Of a DNA stretch of 64,000 nt, positions 25,538-34,361 are shown piece by piece (the first letter of the stretch is position 1; the number at the start of each line of letters is the position of its first letter). Source of the stretch: Mesorhizobium ventifaucium (lineage in GTDB: Bacteria; Pseudomonadota; Alphaproteobacteria; Rhizobiales; Rhizobiaceae); NCBI RefSeq assembly GCF_935822925.1, contig NZ_CAKXZS010000022.1, forward strand, positions 1-64,000. The letters run 5' to 3'. The position numbers were made by a program, and so were the translations under genes. Below the pieces are notes generated by a model. It was not told the DNA's origin. It did no database searches and was given only the letters and a program-made list of their open reading frames with translations.

Positions 25538-25553
25538 CCTTGCATGCCGGTTC

Positions 25554-26807
25554 TTATTTGGCGTCTTCGATTGCGTTAACCAGCTGCGTCACGGCCTCGT
25601 CCGAGGTCTTGATCTGGCCGTGGACGAACTTCGAGACGACGTCCTTGTAGGCATTGGCGACGGCCGGCGGCGCGCCATAGCCTTGCGCCAGCGAACCGAA
25701 CAGCGTGCCGCCTTCGTTGGCGGCCTTCAGGTCGGCGATGCCCTTCTTGCCGCAAGCGTCGAAGTCGGTGTCGGGCACGTCGGTGCGGGCCGGGACCGAG
25801 CCCTTGACGACATTGAACGCCGACTGGAAGCTCTTCGACAAGGTGGCGGTGGCCAAGGCGACCTGGGCAGCCTTGCGTTCCTCCGGAACGTCGAACATGC
25901 CGAACATGTCGGAGTTGTAGACCACGCTGCCGTCAGTGCCCGGGAAGCGATAGCACAGGAAGTCGGTGCCCGGGGTCTTCTTGGCGGCGTTGAATTCGCC
26001 CTTGGCCCAGTCGCCCATGACCTGCACCAGCGCATCGCCCTTGATGACCATGGCGGTGGCGAGGTTCCAGTCGCGGCCCGAGAAGTTCGGGTCGACATAG
26101 GTGACGAGCTTGGCGAGGTTGTCGAACGACTTCTTCATCGTGTCGGATTTCAGCTGCTCTTCGTCGAGGTCGTTGAAGGCCTTTTTGTAGAATTCAGGTC
26201 CGCCGGTCGACAGCACGACCGAATCGAACATGGTGGCTTCCTGCCAGTTCTGGCCGCCGAGCGCGAGCGGGATGACGCCCGCCGCCTTGGCCTTGTCGAG
26301 CAACGCGATGAATTCGTCGAAGGTCTTTGGCTCGGTGCCGCCGATCTTGTCCATCACCGCCTTGTTGATCCACAGCCAGTTGACGGAGTGGACGTTGACC
26401 GGAGCCGCGACCCACTTGCCGTCATAGACCGAGAATTTCTGCAGGGCGGCCGGAACGGATTTGTCCCAGCCTTCCTTTACCGCCGCCTCGGTCAGGTCGC
26501 CCATCACGCCGGCCGCGGCATAATCGAGCACGGTATAGCCGAGCATCTGGGAGGCGGTCGGGTAGTTGCCGGCCGCGACCATCGCCTTCAGCGCGGTCAT
26601 GGCGGCGTCGCCGCCGCCGCCGGCCACGGGCACGTCCTTCCAGGCAAAGCCTTGCTTGGCCAGATCCTCCTTGAGCACGTTCAAGGCAGCCGCTTCGCCG
26701 CCAGACGTCCACCAATGCAGCATCTCGACTTCCTTGACGTCCTGGGCATGGGCCGCGAACGCAAGACCCGAGCCGAGAGCCGTTCCGATAAGCAATTTGC
26801 GCAACAT
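25554..26807 (-). CDS. Carbohydrate ABC transporter substrate-binding protein
   Basis: 417 residues. Signal peptide at residues 1-21 (LRKLLIGTALGSGLAFAAHA). The mature start EVEMLHWWTSGGEAAALNVL, the MVAAGNYPTASQMLG stretch, VNVHSVNWLWINK, TFDEFIALLDKAKAAG and MGDWAKGEF are those of the CUT1 glucose/mannose-type binding proteins (GtsA-like). Two cysteines (near 282 and 349) could form a disulfide. It selects the substrate for the operon: expect a sugar, glycoside or cyclitol. Exact ligand unknown. Confidence 0.92.
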   Translation of the reverse strand: MLRKLLIGTALGSGLAFAAHAQDVKEVEMLHWWTSGGEAAALNVLKEDLAKQGFAWKDVPVAGGGGDAAMTALKAMVAAGNYPTASQMLGYTVLDYAAAGVMGDLTEAAVKEGWDKSVPAALQKFSVYDGKWVAAPVNVHSVNWLWINKAVMDKIGGTEPKTFDEFIALLDKAKAAGVIPLALGGQNWQEATMFDSVVLSTGGPEFYKKAFNDLDEEQLKSDTMKKSFDNLAKLVTYVDPNFSGRDWNLATAMVIKGDALVQVMGDWAKGEFNAAKKTPGTDFLCYRFPGTDGSVVYNSDMFGMFDVPEERKAAQVALATATLSKSFQSAFNVVKGSVPARTDVPDTDFDACGKKGIADLKAANEGGTLFGSLAQGYGAPPAVANAYKDVVSKFVHGQIKTSDEAVTQLVNAIEDAK

Positions 26808-26866
26808 GTACTTCCTCCCTTGTTGCAGCTACACGACCGGCGATTGTCCGCCGGGTTCTTCCCAAC

Positions 26867-28378
26867 TCAGCCGACCCACCATCCGGTGCGCTGGCCGCGA
26901 TGAAACTGGATCGTCTTTTCCTCGGTATAGTCCTCGACGGCGCGCTTGCCGAGTTCGCGTCCGAGACCGGACTGCTTGTAGCCGCCGAAAGGCAGCTCGG
27001 GATAACCTTCCATGAACGTGTTCACCCAAACGGTTCCCGAACGCACATTCCGCGCCACCGACATGCAGGTGTCGATGCTGGCGCTCCACACGCCCGCCGA
27101 TAGACCATAGGGCGTGTTGTTGGCGATGCGCAACGCCTCTTCAATCGATCCAAACGTCAGCACCGACAGCACCGGGCCGAACACTTCTTCACGTGCAATG
27201 GCCATGTCTTCGGTGACGCCGCGAAGGATGGTCGGGTCGAGATACTGACCGGCACAGGAGGCGATCTGCTTGCCGCCGATATAGACGCTGCTTCCGTCGT
27301 TTGCCGCCGCCGCGATGTAGCCGGTGACCTTGGAAAGGTGCTCGGAAGAGATCATCGCGCCGACCTTGGTGCTGTCATCGAGCGGATCGCCGACGGCGAC
27401 CCTGGCGGTGAGCGCCTTCACTGCGCCGAGGAAGTCGTCGGCAATCGCCTCATGGACGATCAGCCGGCTGCCGGCGTTGCAGCATTCGCCGGCGTTGAAG
27501 AAGCCGCCGAACACCGCCGCGTCGGCGGCGGCTTCGAGGTCGGCATCTGGAAAGACGATCTGGCCGTTCTTGCCGCCGAGCTCCATCGAGACCTTCTTCA
27601 GCGAGTCTGCAGCCGACGCCATGGTCATCTTGCCGACCCGGGTGGAGCCGGTGAACGACACCATCTCGACCAGCGGGTGGGCGACCATCGGCGCGCCGAC
27701 ATCGGCGCCCAGGCCGGCGAGGATGTTGACGACGCCGTCCGGCAAACCGGCCTGCATCAGGATGTCGCCGAGCACGAAGGTCGAGGCCGAGGTCATCTCG
27801 CTCGGCTTGACCACCGCCGTGCAGCCGGCGGCGAGCGCGAACGGCAGCTTCTGGCTGACGATGAGGAACGGAAAATTCCACGGCGTGATGATCGAGACGA
27901 CGCCGATCGGTTCACGCAGCACGACGCCCAGCATGGCGTCGCCGAGATTGGCGTAGGTCTCGCCATGCAGCGTGCGGGCAAGCGCCGCGGCATAGCGCCA
28001 GATGTCGACGGCGCCGCCGATCTCGCCGCGCGCCTGGGCGATCGGCTTGCCGGATTCCAGCACGTCGAGCCGGGCAATCTCCTCGAGCCGCGCCTCGATC
28101 AGGTCCGCCGTCTTGAGCAGGATCGCGGCGCGCTCGCCGGCCTTCATGCGCGGCCACGGGCCGGTCTCGAAAGCCTTGTGCGCCGCCTGTACCGCCGCCT
28201 CGACTTCCGCCTCGCCGGCTTGCGCATAGCGCGAAACGGTGAAGCCGTGGCCAGGGCTGTTGCGCTCCAGCGTGCGGCCGTCGCGGGCATCGACGAACTT
28301 GCCGTCGATCAGCAGCCGGTAGGTCTTCGGTGCTGCGGATGCCTCGGCGGGCATGGCTATGGTGAGGGGCAAGTTCAT
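26867..28378 (-). CDS. Aldehyde dehydrogenase (betaine aldehyde-like family)
   Basis: About 503 residues from the ATG at 28378; a longer frame through the hydratase gene was rejected. Complete ALDH motifs: PWNFPFLIVSQKLPFALAAG near residue 162, SFTGSTRVGK, MELGGKNGQIVF with the general-base Glu, catalytic Cys in FFNAGECCNAGSRLIV and EEVFGPVLSVL. The C-terminus (ELPFGGYKQSGLGRELG) is the usual tetramer tail. It should oxidise an aldehyde produced by a GMC oxidoreductase to the acid that the CoA-transferase then activates. It lies between the hydratase and binding-protein genes. Confidence 0.93.
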   Translation of the reverse strand: MNLPLTIAMPAEASAAPKTYRLLIDGKFVDARDGRTLERNSPGHGFTVSRYAQAGEAEVEAAVQAAHKAFETGPWPRMKAGERAAILLKTADLIEARLEEIARLDVLESGKPIAQARGEIGGAVDIWRYAAALARTLHGETYANLGDAMLGVVLREPIGVVSIITPWNFPFLIVSQKLPFALAAGCTAVVKPSEMTSASTFVLGDILMQAGLPDGVVNILAGLGADVGAPMVAHPLVEMVSFTGSTRVGKMTMASAADSLKKVSMELGGKNGQIVFPDADLEAAADAAVFGGFFNAGECCNAGSRLIVHEAIADDFLGAVKALTARVAVGDPLDDSTKVGAMISSEHLSKVTGYIAAAANDGSSVYIGGKQIASCAGQYLDPTILRGVTEDMAIAREEVFGPVLSVLTFGSIEEALRIANNTPYGLSAGVWSASIDTCMSVARNVRSGTVWVNTFMEGYPELPFGGYKQSGLGRELGKRAVEDYTEEKTIQFHRGQRTGWWVG

Positions 28379-28398
28379 GTGAGGTTCCGCTCGCATTC

Positions 28399-29175
28399 TC
28401 ATGATCTTGAAAACGCTGGTTTCTGCTTGGCCTTGAAAGCGTCGACACCAGCCTTGAGGTCTCCGGTCAGCGCGATGAAGCCGCTGGCCAGCGCCTCGGT
28501 CGCGGCGGCACTTTCCTCGCCTTCGGCGACCGCGATCATCAGCTTGGCGGCCTCGGTTGCCAACGGGCCGCGCTCGGCGATCTTGCCGGCCCAGGCCTTG
28601 GCCTCGATGAACGCCTTGCCCGTGTCGACCACCCGGTCGACGATGCCCAGAGCGAGTGCTTCGGCCGCCACGAACGTCTCGCCGCCGATTGCCATGCGCC
28701 GCACCGTCTGCGCGCCGAAGCGGCGCACCGCGCGCTGCGTGCCGGACCAGCCGGGCACCACGCCGATCGAGGTTTCCGGCAAGCCTAATTTCACCTGCGC
28801 CTCGGCGACGCGGAAGTCTGTAGCCGCCGCCAGTTCCAGCCCGCCACCCAGCGCATGGCCGGACAGCGCGGCGATCGTCGGCTGCCGCAACCGCGCCAGC
28901 CGGTCGAAGACGCGGTGGCCATAGCGCACCCATTGCACCTGAAAATCGGCGGCGCTCATTTGCGACCAGGCTTCGACGTCGCCGCCGGCGCAAAAGCCCT
29001 TGCCTTCGCCGCACAGCAGCACGACGCGGACGCCGTCCGCGGCCTCTGCCGTATCGAGCGCGGCTTCCAGCGCGCGCAGCATCGGGATGTCGAGCGCGTT
29101 GAATTTCTCCGGCCGGCGCAGCGTGACGATGCCGATGGCACCGTCTGTTTCAAAGCTGACGAGACGCTCAGACAT
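28399..29175 (-). CDS. Enoyl-CoA hydratase/isomerase-family protein
   Basis: 258 residues from the ATG at 29175, with GAGGGGC upstream; the frame continues to 29229 but that part overlaps the CoA-transferase. Crotonase fold: LRRPEKFNALDIPML, the oxyanion-hole loop GKGFCAGGDVEAW near residue 64, and ALSGHALGGGLELAAATDF near 107, with the second catalytic acid region at LGLPETSIGVVPGWSGT. It acts on an acyl-CoA: hydration, isomerisation, or C-C bond cleavage. Its start overlaps the CoA-transferase stop by eight bases, so the two steps are coupled. Confidence 0.9.
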   Translation of the reverse strand: MSERLVSFETDGAIGIVTLRRPEKFNALDIPMLRALEAALDTAEAADGVRVVLLCGEGKGFCAGGDVEAWSQMSAADFQVQWVRYGHRVFDRLARLRQPTIAALSGHALGGGLELAAATDFRVAEAQVKLGLPETSIGVVPGWSGTQRAVRRFGAQTVRRMAIGGETFVAAEALALGIVDRVVDTGKAFIEAKAWAGKIAERGPLATEAAKLMIAVAEGEESAAATEALASGFIALTGDLKAGVDAFKAKQKPAFSRS

Positions 29176-30769
29176 GCGCCCCTCCAAGCGAGGCGCCGCC
29201 ATTGAGCGACAGTCCGATCGGCCGGTCACGATAGAGCGCGTCCGGCGTCACTTTCAGGTCGTTGGCGACGCCAAGCGGAACCTCGGCCTGCGCCAGCACG
29301 TCGCGCTGAAGATCGATGCCGGGTGCCAGCTCCGTCACCATCAGCCCATCCGGCGTCAGCTTCATGACGCAGCGCTCGGTGACATAGGTGATGTCCTGTC
29401 CTTGCGCGACGGCACGTTTTCCGGAGAAGGAGATGTGCTCGACCTCGCCGACCACTTTTTTGACCTTGCCTTCCCCGTCGATGCGGATGCCGCCATCGGC
29501 CAGCGACAGCTTGGCGCCAGCATTGAAGAAGCCGGAAAAGACGATCTTCTTCGCCCGCGCGGTGATGTCGACGAAGCCGCCGGCGCCGGCGGTGACGTGC
29601 GGCCTCGCCGAAAGCTTCGACACGTTGACCGAGCCATGGCGGTCGATCTGAAGGAAGGACAGCAGCGAGGCGTCGAAACCGCCGCCCTGGAAGTAGATGA
29701 ACTGGTGTGGCGAAGGCATGAACGCGTCGGCGTTCGACGAGCAGCCGAACTTGAAATCGAGCAGCGGCACGCCGCCGACCGCGCCCTGTTCGATCACCCA
29801 GGTGACCTTGCCGTGCTGGCCTTCCTCGAGAAGGATGCGCGGCACGTTGGCCGAGATGCCGAAGCCGATGTTGACGGCCATGCCGTCGGCAAGCTCCATG
29901 GCGACGCGCCGGGCGATAACCTTCTGGACGCTCATCTCGGTATTGCGGAAGGTCGACAGCGGCCGGAAGATCTCGCCGGAGATCGCCGGGTCGTAGGAGG
30001 TCAGCGTCGTTTGCAACTGGTCGGGCGCCACCACGATGTGGTCGACCAGCACGCCGGGCACGCGCACGTCATGCGGCTTCAGCGTGCCGTTCTCGACGAC
30101 CCGCTTGACCTGCGCGATGATGGTGCCGCCATTGTTGCGGGCAGCGAGCGCCTGTTCCAGCCCGCCGAGATAGGCGCCCTCATGCTCATAGGTCAGATTG
30201 CCGCGCTCATCGGCCGTCGTCGCCCGGATGATCGACACGTCAGGCACGATCGAGCGGAAATAGAGCCATTCCTCGCCGTCGAACTGCTGCACCGAAACGA
30301 TCGGCTCGCTGGCGGCCGCGTTCATGGCGCAGCCCTGATGACGCGGGTCGGCGAAGGTGTCGAGGCCGACCTTGGTCAGCACGCCGGGGCGCTTGGCAGC
30401 GGCCTCGCGATGCATGTCGAACAATATGCCTGAGGGCACATTGTAGGCGGCGACCGAATTGTCGCCGATCATCTTCCAGATCTGCGGCGGCTCCGAAGAG
30501 GACGGGCCGGACGGATAGGAGCCGCAGAGCGTGCGCTTCAACAGGCCGGGCTTGGCCAGATGGTCGATACCCCTGATGCCGTACATGTCGCCGGCGGCGA
30601 TCGGGTGCAGCGTCGTGATGTTCTTCGGATGGCCCTCCGCCTCGAAGTGCTCGCCGATCGCGGCGAGCACCGCATCCGGGCAGCCGAGACCGCTCGACGA
30701 CGATACCGAAACGACCATGCCGTCCCTGATCAGGCTGGCGGCTTGGACTGCGGAGACGAGTTTGGTCAT
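29168..30769 (-). CDS. Family I CoA-transferase (propionate/acetate CoA-transferase-like)
   Basis: 533 residues, a fused alpha-beta form like propionate CoA-transferase. The N-terminal half has GMVVSVSSSSGLGCPDAVL; the C-terminal half has the active-site glutamate in VIEQGAVGGVPLL (Glu327), then FYNAG-like FSGFFNAGAKL and ARPHVTAGAGGFVDIT. The enzyme moves CoA from a donor such as acetyl-CoA to a carboxylate. In this operon it would activate the acid made by the aldehyde dehydrogenase so that the hydratase-family protein can act. Start overlaps the dehydrogenase stop by ATGA. Confidence 0.92.
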   Translation of the reverse strand: MTKLVSAVQAASLIRDGMVVSVSSSSGLGCPDAVLAAIGEHFEAEGHPKNITTLHPIAAGDMYGIRGIDHLAKPGLLKRTLCGSYPSGPSSSEPPQIWKMIGDNSVAAYNVPSGILFDMHREAAAKRPGVLTKVGLDTFADPRHQGCAMNAAASEPIVSVQQFDGEEWLYFRSIVPDVSIIRATTADERGNLTYEHEGAYLGGLEQALAARNNGGTIIAQVKRVVENGTLKPHDVRVPGVLVDHIVVAPDQLQTTLTSYDPAISGEIFRPLSTFRNTEMSVQKVIARRVAMELADGMAVNIGFGISANVPRILLEEGQHGKVTWVIEQGAVGGVPLLDFKFGCSSNADAFMPSPHQFIYFQGGGFDASLLSFLQIDRHGSVNVSKLSARPHVTAGAGGFVDITARAKKIVFSGFFNAGAKLSLADGGIRIDGEGKVKKVVGEVEHISFSGKRAVAQGQDITYVTERCVMKLTPDGLMVTELAPGIDLQRDVLAQAEVPLGVANDLKVTPDALYRDRPIGLSLNGGASLGGAHV

Positions 30770-31782
30770 CCTGCGCCCCCGAGGTTCGGATCGATCGCGA
30801 CTGACTTGCCGGACCTGGCGGATTGCAATGCCGCTTCGGCTGATGTCAACGACCAGACGCCGTCCTCGCCGGTGGCCGACGGCTGGCCTTCGCCACCGAT
30901 CGCCTCATGGAATTGGCGCAGGGAACGGACATAGAGATCTTCGCGGTCGAAGCTCAATTCCTCCTCGCCTTTTGCGGTGCGCAGCAGCACAGCGCCGATC
31001 GGCTTCTGCGTCATCACATCTTTCGCGATCAGCGAGCCTTCGCTGCCATGCACCTCAAAGCCGGTGCCGGCGAATTTCGTCGTAAAACCCTCATGTGACT
31101 GGGCGATGACGCCCGATTTGAAGCGCCAGATGCACATGGCGCCGTCTTCCAGCCCGCCGCCGGCCATGCCTGCGGCCTGCGTGAACGCCGAAACGTCGAG
31201 CGGATCGTCGCCGAGCACGAAGCGCAGCGTGTCGGCATCGTGCACGGTGATGTCGAGCACGACGCCGCCGCCGGCTTCCGGCCTGGTGATGCGCCAGCCT
31301 TGCAAATTTTCAGGCAGATAGACGGAGTGGAAGGCGCGCGCGGCAATCGGCTTGCCGATGCGGCCGGCGGCAATGCTCTCGCGCATCGCCCGGTGCGAGC
31401 CGGCATTGCGCAGATGATGGTTGGTGCCGAGCACGATGCCGGCCGCTTTGGCCGCGGCGACCATTGTGCGCGCATCGGCGCTGGTCAGCGCCAGCGGCTT
31501 TTCGCACAACACATGTTTTCCCGCCGTGATGGCGGCTAGTGCCTGTTCGAGATGCAATTCGTTGGTGGTCGAGATGTAGACGGCGTCGATGTCGGAGCCG
31601 AGCAATGCATCGAGCGTCGAGACGGCAAGCGCAATGCCGTTCTCCCTGGCATAGGCAGTGGCGCGCTCCGGGCTGGAACTCATCACCGCCGCGATCTCGC
31701 CGTTCGGTTGCGCGCGGATGGCGTTGATCATGAATTGCCTGGCGATCGTGCTTGCGCCGATCAGTCCCCATTTCACGGTCAT
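30766..31782 (-). CDS. Gfo/Idh/MocA-family oxidoreductase
   Basis: 338 residues from the ATG at 31782, which overlaps the LacI stop by four bases. Rossmann start KWGLIGASTIARQFM, the STTNELHLEQALAAI segment and the lysine motif VLCEKPLALTSADA near residue 92 are typical. The C-terminal half has GGGVVLDITVHDADTLRFVLG, which holds the catalytic Asp-His pair. These enzymes oxidise or isomerise sugars, cyclitols and glycosides, often at C3, with NAD(P). As first catabolic gene after the regulator it probably acts early in the pathway. Confidence 0.92.
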   Translation of the reverse strand: MTVKWGLIGASTIARQFMINAIRAQPNGEIAAVMSSSPERATAYARENGIALAVSTLDALLGSDIDAVYISTTNELHLEQALAAITAGKHVLCEKPLALTSADARTMVAAAKAAGIVLGTNHHLRNAGSHRAMRESIAAGRIGKPIAARAFHSVYLPENLQGWRITRPEAGGGVVLDITVHDADTLRFVLGDDPLDVSAFTQAAGMAGGGLEDGAMCIWRFKSGVIAQSHEGFTTKFAGTGFEVHGSEGSLIAKDVMTQKPIGAVLLRTAKGEEELSFDREDLYVRSLRQFHEAIGGEGQPSATGEDGVWSLTSAEAALQSARSGKSVAIDPNLGGAG

Positions 31783-32822
31783 GCCGCGTCTCCCATTCCG
31801 GCAGGGCGATGAGGACCGCAACTGTCCCTGACGACGAGGTTGACGGCGCCGATATGATCCTCGGCGCGCGTGGTGCGCGACTGGATCATCCTCAGCATGA
31901 CATGGGCGGCGCGCTCGCCGAGGCCTGCCGAATCCACCGCGACGCTGGTCAGCGTCGGCATGTAGTGCTGGGCTTCGATGACGTCGTCGAAGCCGACGAC
32001 GGCGAAATCCGCGCCGGGCTCGAGGCCGCGCTTGCGCAGCGCCAGCATGACGCCGAATGCGACCGCATCGTTGAAGCACAGCGCCGCGGTCGGCGGATCG
32101 GCCATGGCGAGGGCCGTCTCCAGGCAGGCAATGCCGCCCTTGCGGCTGGTTTCGCCTTCGACGACCAGTGTATCGCGTTTGGCGATGCCAAGAGCCTCGC
32201 AGGCCTCGCGAAAACCGCCCAGCCGCTCGTGATAGACCACCAGGTCCGATGAGCCGCCGAAGAAGGCGAGCCGGCGATGCCCTTTGCCGATCAGATGGGC
32301 GGTGGCGAGCCAGGCGCCGCGATGATTGTCGGGCGCGATCACCGGGATGCGGCTTTCGGGGAGGCGGCGCATGGTGAAGACGATCGGAAGGCCCGCCATC
32401 TCGATGCGGCGGAACGCACCGGGAGTCGTGCCGCGCGCCGGCGATACGATCAGCCCGGCGACACCTTGCTCCATCAGCGATTTCAGCACCTCCTCCTGGC
32501 GCACCGGGTTCTCCGCCGTGTTGGCGATGAACGGCACGATCCCCGCCGACTGGAAGACGCGCTCCATGCCGACCGCCATTTCGGCGAAAAACGGGTTGGT
32601 GAGATCGTTGATGACCATGCCGATGACATTGGAATGGGCCTTGCGCAGATTGGCGGCGCCGCGGTTGTAGACATAGCCGACATCCTCGATCGCCTTGCGG
32701 ACCTTCAGCGCGGTCTCAGGCCGGATCAGATCGCTGCCCTGCAGCACCAGCGACACCGTCGACTTGGACACGCCCGCCTCACGGGCAATGTCGAGTATCG
32801 TCGCTTTGGGCCTGCTGGCCAT
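31779..32822 (-). CDS. LacI-family transcriptional regulator
   Basis: 347 residues. Residues 5-60 are the LacI DNA-binding part (TILDIAREAGVSKSTVSLVL, RPETALKVRKAIEDVGYVYN, hinge ANLRKAHSNVIGMVI). The rest is a periplasmic-binding-protein-like sensor domain (LPIVFTMRRLPESRIPVIAPD, GHRRLAFFGGSSDLVVYHERL, CFNDAVAFGVMLALRK, VVGFDDVIEA). It heads the minus-strand operon, overlaps the next gene by ATGA and diverges from DUF993. Two palindromes in the divergent gap have the LacI-family form with a central CG and are likely its operators. The inducer is presumably the imported sugar or an early product. Confidence 0.93.
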   Translation of the reverse strand: MASRPKATILDIAREAGVSKSTVSLVLQGSDLIRPETALKVRKAIEDVGYVYNRGAANLRKAHSNVIGMVINDLTNPFFAEMAVGMERVFQSAGIVPFIANTAENPVRQEEVLKSLMEQGVAGLIVSPARGTTPGAFRRIEMAGLPIVFTMRRLPESRIPVIAPDNHRGAWLATAHLIGKGHRRLAFFGGSSDLVVYHERLGGFREACEALGIAKRDTLVVEGETSRKGGIACLETALAMADPPTAALCFNDAVAFGVMLALRKRGLEPGADFAVVGFDDVIEAQHYMPTLTSVAVDSAGLGERAAHVMLRMIQSRTTRAEDHIGAVNLVVRDSCGPHRPAGMGDAA

Positions 32823-32860
32823 CCAGATCCGTCCTCCGGCATTTTCTGGTTCGAATTTAT

Positions 32861-32872
32861 TGGAACGTTCTA
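32861..32872. promoter_or_regulatory. Predicted LacI-family operator, regulator side
   Basis: TGGAACGTTCTA, an 11-of-12-symmetric palindrome with the central CG typical of LacI-family sites. It lies 39 bases upstream of the lacI-type start codon. The same core GGAACGTTC recurs at 33024-33035. Confidence 0.65.
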
Positions 32873-33023
32873 ATTCTGGGCTGCATTTGAGTCAATCAGA
32901 AATTTTCCCCAATTTGAAAAATCTGGCACTCGGCGGCTGAAAGCGGCGCTCTTAAACGGCTTTGTCGCGGCGATGCAGCATTTTTGGGGTGTGGATTGAG
33001 AATCAAAAATGTTCTTGATTTGT

Positions 33024-33035
33024 TGGAACGTTCCA
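33024..33035. promoter_or_regulatory. Predicted LacI-family operator, DUF993 side
   Basis: TGGAACGTTCCA, a perfect 12-base palindrome 29 bases before the DUF993 start. Its centre is 163 bases from the centre of the other copy, a distance that would allow looping by a LacI tetramer or independent control of both promoters. Confidence 0.72.
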
Positions 33036-33064
33036 TTTAATAGGCGCGACCAAGGGAGAGATCG

Positions 33065-34219
33065 ATGGACATTGCCTTGCCCGGTGAGGGCGGTCGCAGC
33101 ACTCGCTACCGTCTTGTCGGCCAGCCGGTACAGCCGGTGACCGGCGCGCGGTTTTCGCGCATCGCCTATGCCGCCGCCCATGTCGTTGCCGATCCGCTCG
33201 CGATGACCGATCCATGGTCTCATCCTGCGGTCGACTGGGAGCGCACGATGGCGTTTCGCCATCATCTGTGGCGGCTCGGCTTCCGTGTCGCCGAGGCCAT
33301 GGACACCTCGCAGCGTGGCATGGGTTTCGACTGGGCAAACGCCAGGAAATTGATCCGCCGCTCGATCGCCGAGGCGCGAACCGTCGAGGGCGCTGATCTC
33401 GCCTCAGGTGCCGGAACGGAGCATCTGGCGCCAGGCGCCGCCAGGACGCTCGACGATGTCATCGCGGCCTATGAAGAGCAGTTCGGTTTCATCGAAGGCC
33501 TGGGCGGCAAGGCGATCATGATGGCCAGCCGCGCGCTCGCGGCTGTCGCCAGGGGTCCCGAAGACTATGCAAGCGTCTATGAGCGCATCCTGTCGCAGGC
33601 ATCCGGCAAGGTCATCCTGCACTGGCTGGGCGACATGTTCGATCCGGCGCTGAAGGGTTATTGGGGCAGCCATGATTTCGAGACTGCGCTCGATACGGTC
33701 GTCGCCATCATCGAACGCCACGCCGGCAAGGTCGAGGGCATCAAGATATCGCTGCTCGATGCCGGCAAAGAGGTTGCCCTGCGCAACCGGCTGCCGAAAG
33801 GGGCCGTCATGTTCACCGGCGACGACTTCAACTATCCCGAGCTGATCGCCGGCGACGGCGAAAGGCATTCGCACGCGCTGCTCGGGATTTTCGACGCCAT
33901 CGCGCCGGTCGCCAATGCCGCGCTGGCGAGACTGGCCGCCGGCGACCGCTCAGGCTACGACGCGCTGATGGCGCCGACAGTGCCTTTGTCGCGAAAGATC
34001 TTCGAGGCGCCGACCGAGTATTACAAGGCCGGCATCGTCCTCATGGCCTGGCTGAACGGCCACCAGGACCATTTCTCGATGGTCGGCGGCATGCAGTCGG
34101 CGCGCGGCATTTGCCACTACGCCGATGTGTTCCGTCTTGCCGACCAGGCCGGATTGCTGGCCGACCCGGAGCTTGCCAGCACAAGAATGAAAAACTTGTG
34201 CGCCGTGGCGGGCGTCTGA
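33065..34219 (+). CDS. DUF993 protein (dihydrodipicolinate synthase-like TIM barrel)
   Basis: 384 residues. The family has no assigned reaction that I know of; it is grouped with the DHDPS/aldolase barrels. Visible landmarks: WSHPAVDWERTMAFRHHLW, an AMDTSQRGMGFDW segment, GFIEGLGGKAIMMASRAL, KVILHWLGDMFDPALKGYWG, and GIKISLLDAG with a lysine (near residue 232) placed like the Schiff-base lysine of DHDPS-type aldolases. It carries GDDFNYPELI and a KAGIVLMAWLNGHQDHFSMVGG C-terminal part. It is the only plus-strand gene under the shared LacI operator region, with its own strong palindrome, so I infer retro-aldol cleavage or a similar step of the same pathway. Confidence 0.85.
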   Translation: MDIALPGEGGRSTRYRLVGQPVQPVTGARFSRIAYAAAHVVADPLAMTDPWSHPAVDWERTMAFRHHLWRLGFRVAEAMDTSQRGMGFDWANARKLIRRSIAEARTVEGADLASGAGTEHLAPGAARTLDDVIAAYEEQFGFIEGLGGKAIMMASRALAAVARGPEDYASVYERILSQASGKVILHWLGDMFDPALKGYWGSHDFETALDTVVAIIERHAGKVEGIKISLLDAGKEVALRNRLPKGAVMFTGDDFNYPELIAGDGERHSHALLGIFDAIAPVANAALARLAAGDRSGYDALMAPTVPLSRKIFEAPTEYYKAGIVLMAWLNGHQDHFSMVGGMQSARGICHYADVFRLADQAGLLADPELASTRMKNLCAVAGV

Positions 34220-34254
34220 GCGCCATACCACAAGAAGAGCTCGTCCGAATCTCC

Positions 34255-34277
34255 GATTTGCCTTGTCCGGGCAAATC
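34255..34277 (+). terminator. Hairpin after DUF993, possible terminator
   Basis: GATTTGCC (34255-34262) pairs perfectly with GGCAAATC (34270-34277) around a seven-base loop, 36 bases after the DUF993 stop and 84 bases before the fucose synthase start. No T run is attached, so it may only be a weak terminator. It separates two functionally unrelated genes. Confidence 0.4.
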
Positions 34278-34361
34278 TGTATGCGCTATGCGTCCGGTGC
34301 CGACCATCCGGCGCGCCGACGCCAGATTGTCATTGCGGCCGTTCTGCACAGGGATACCTCA

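Noticed and set aside
25390..25553. CRISPR-like array from the repeated GC palindromes
   Set aside because: The palindromes differ from each other and are not evenly spaced; no cas genes are present in the window.
26867..29014. A 715-codon frame extending the ALDH through the hydratase gene
   Set aside because: The extra N-terminal part is arginine/alanine-rich off-frame sequence; the real ALDH begins at 28378.
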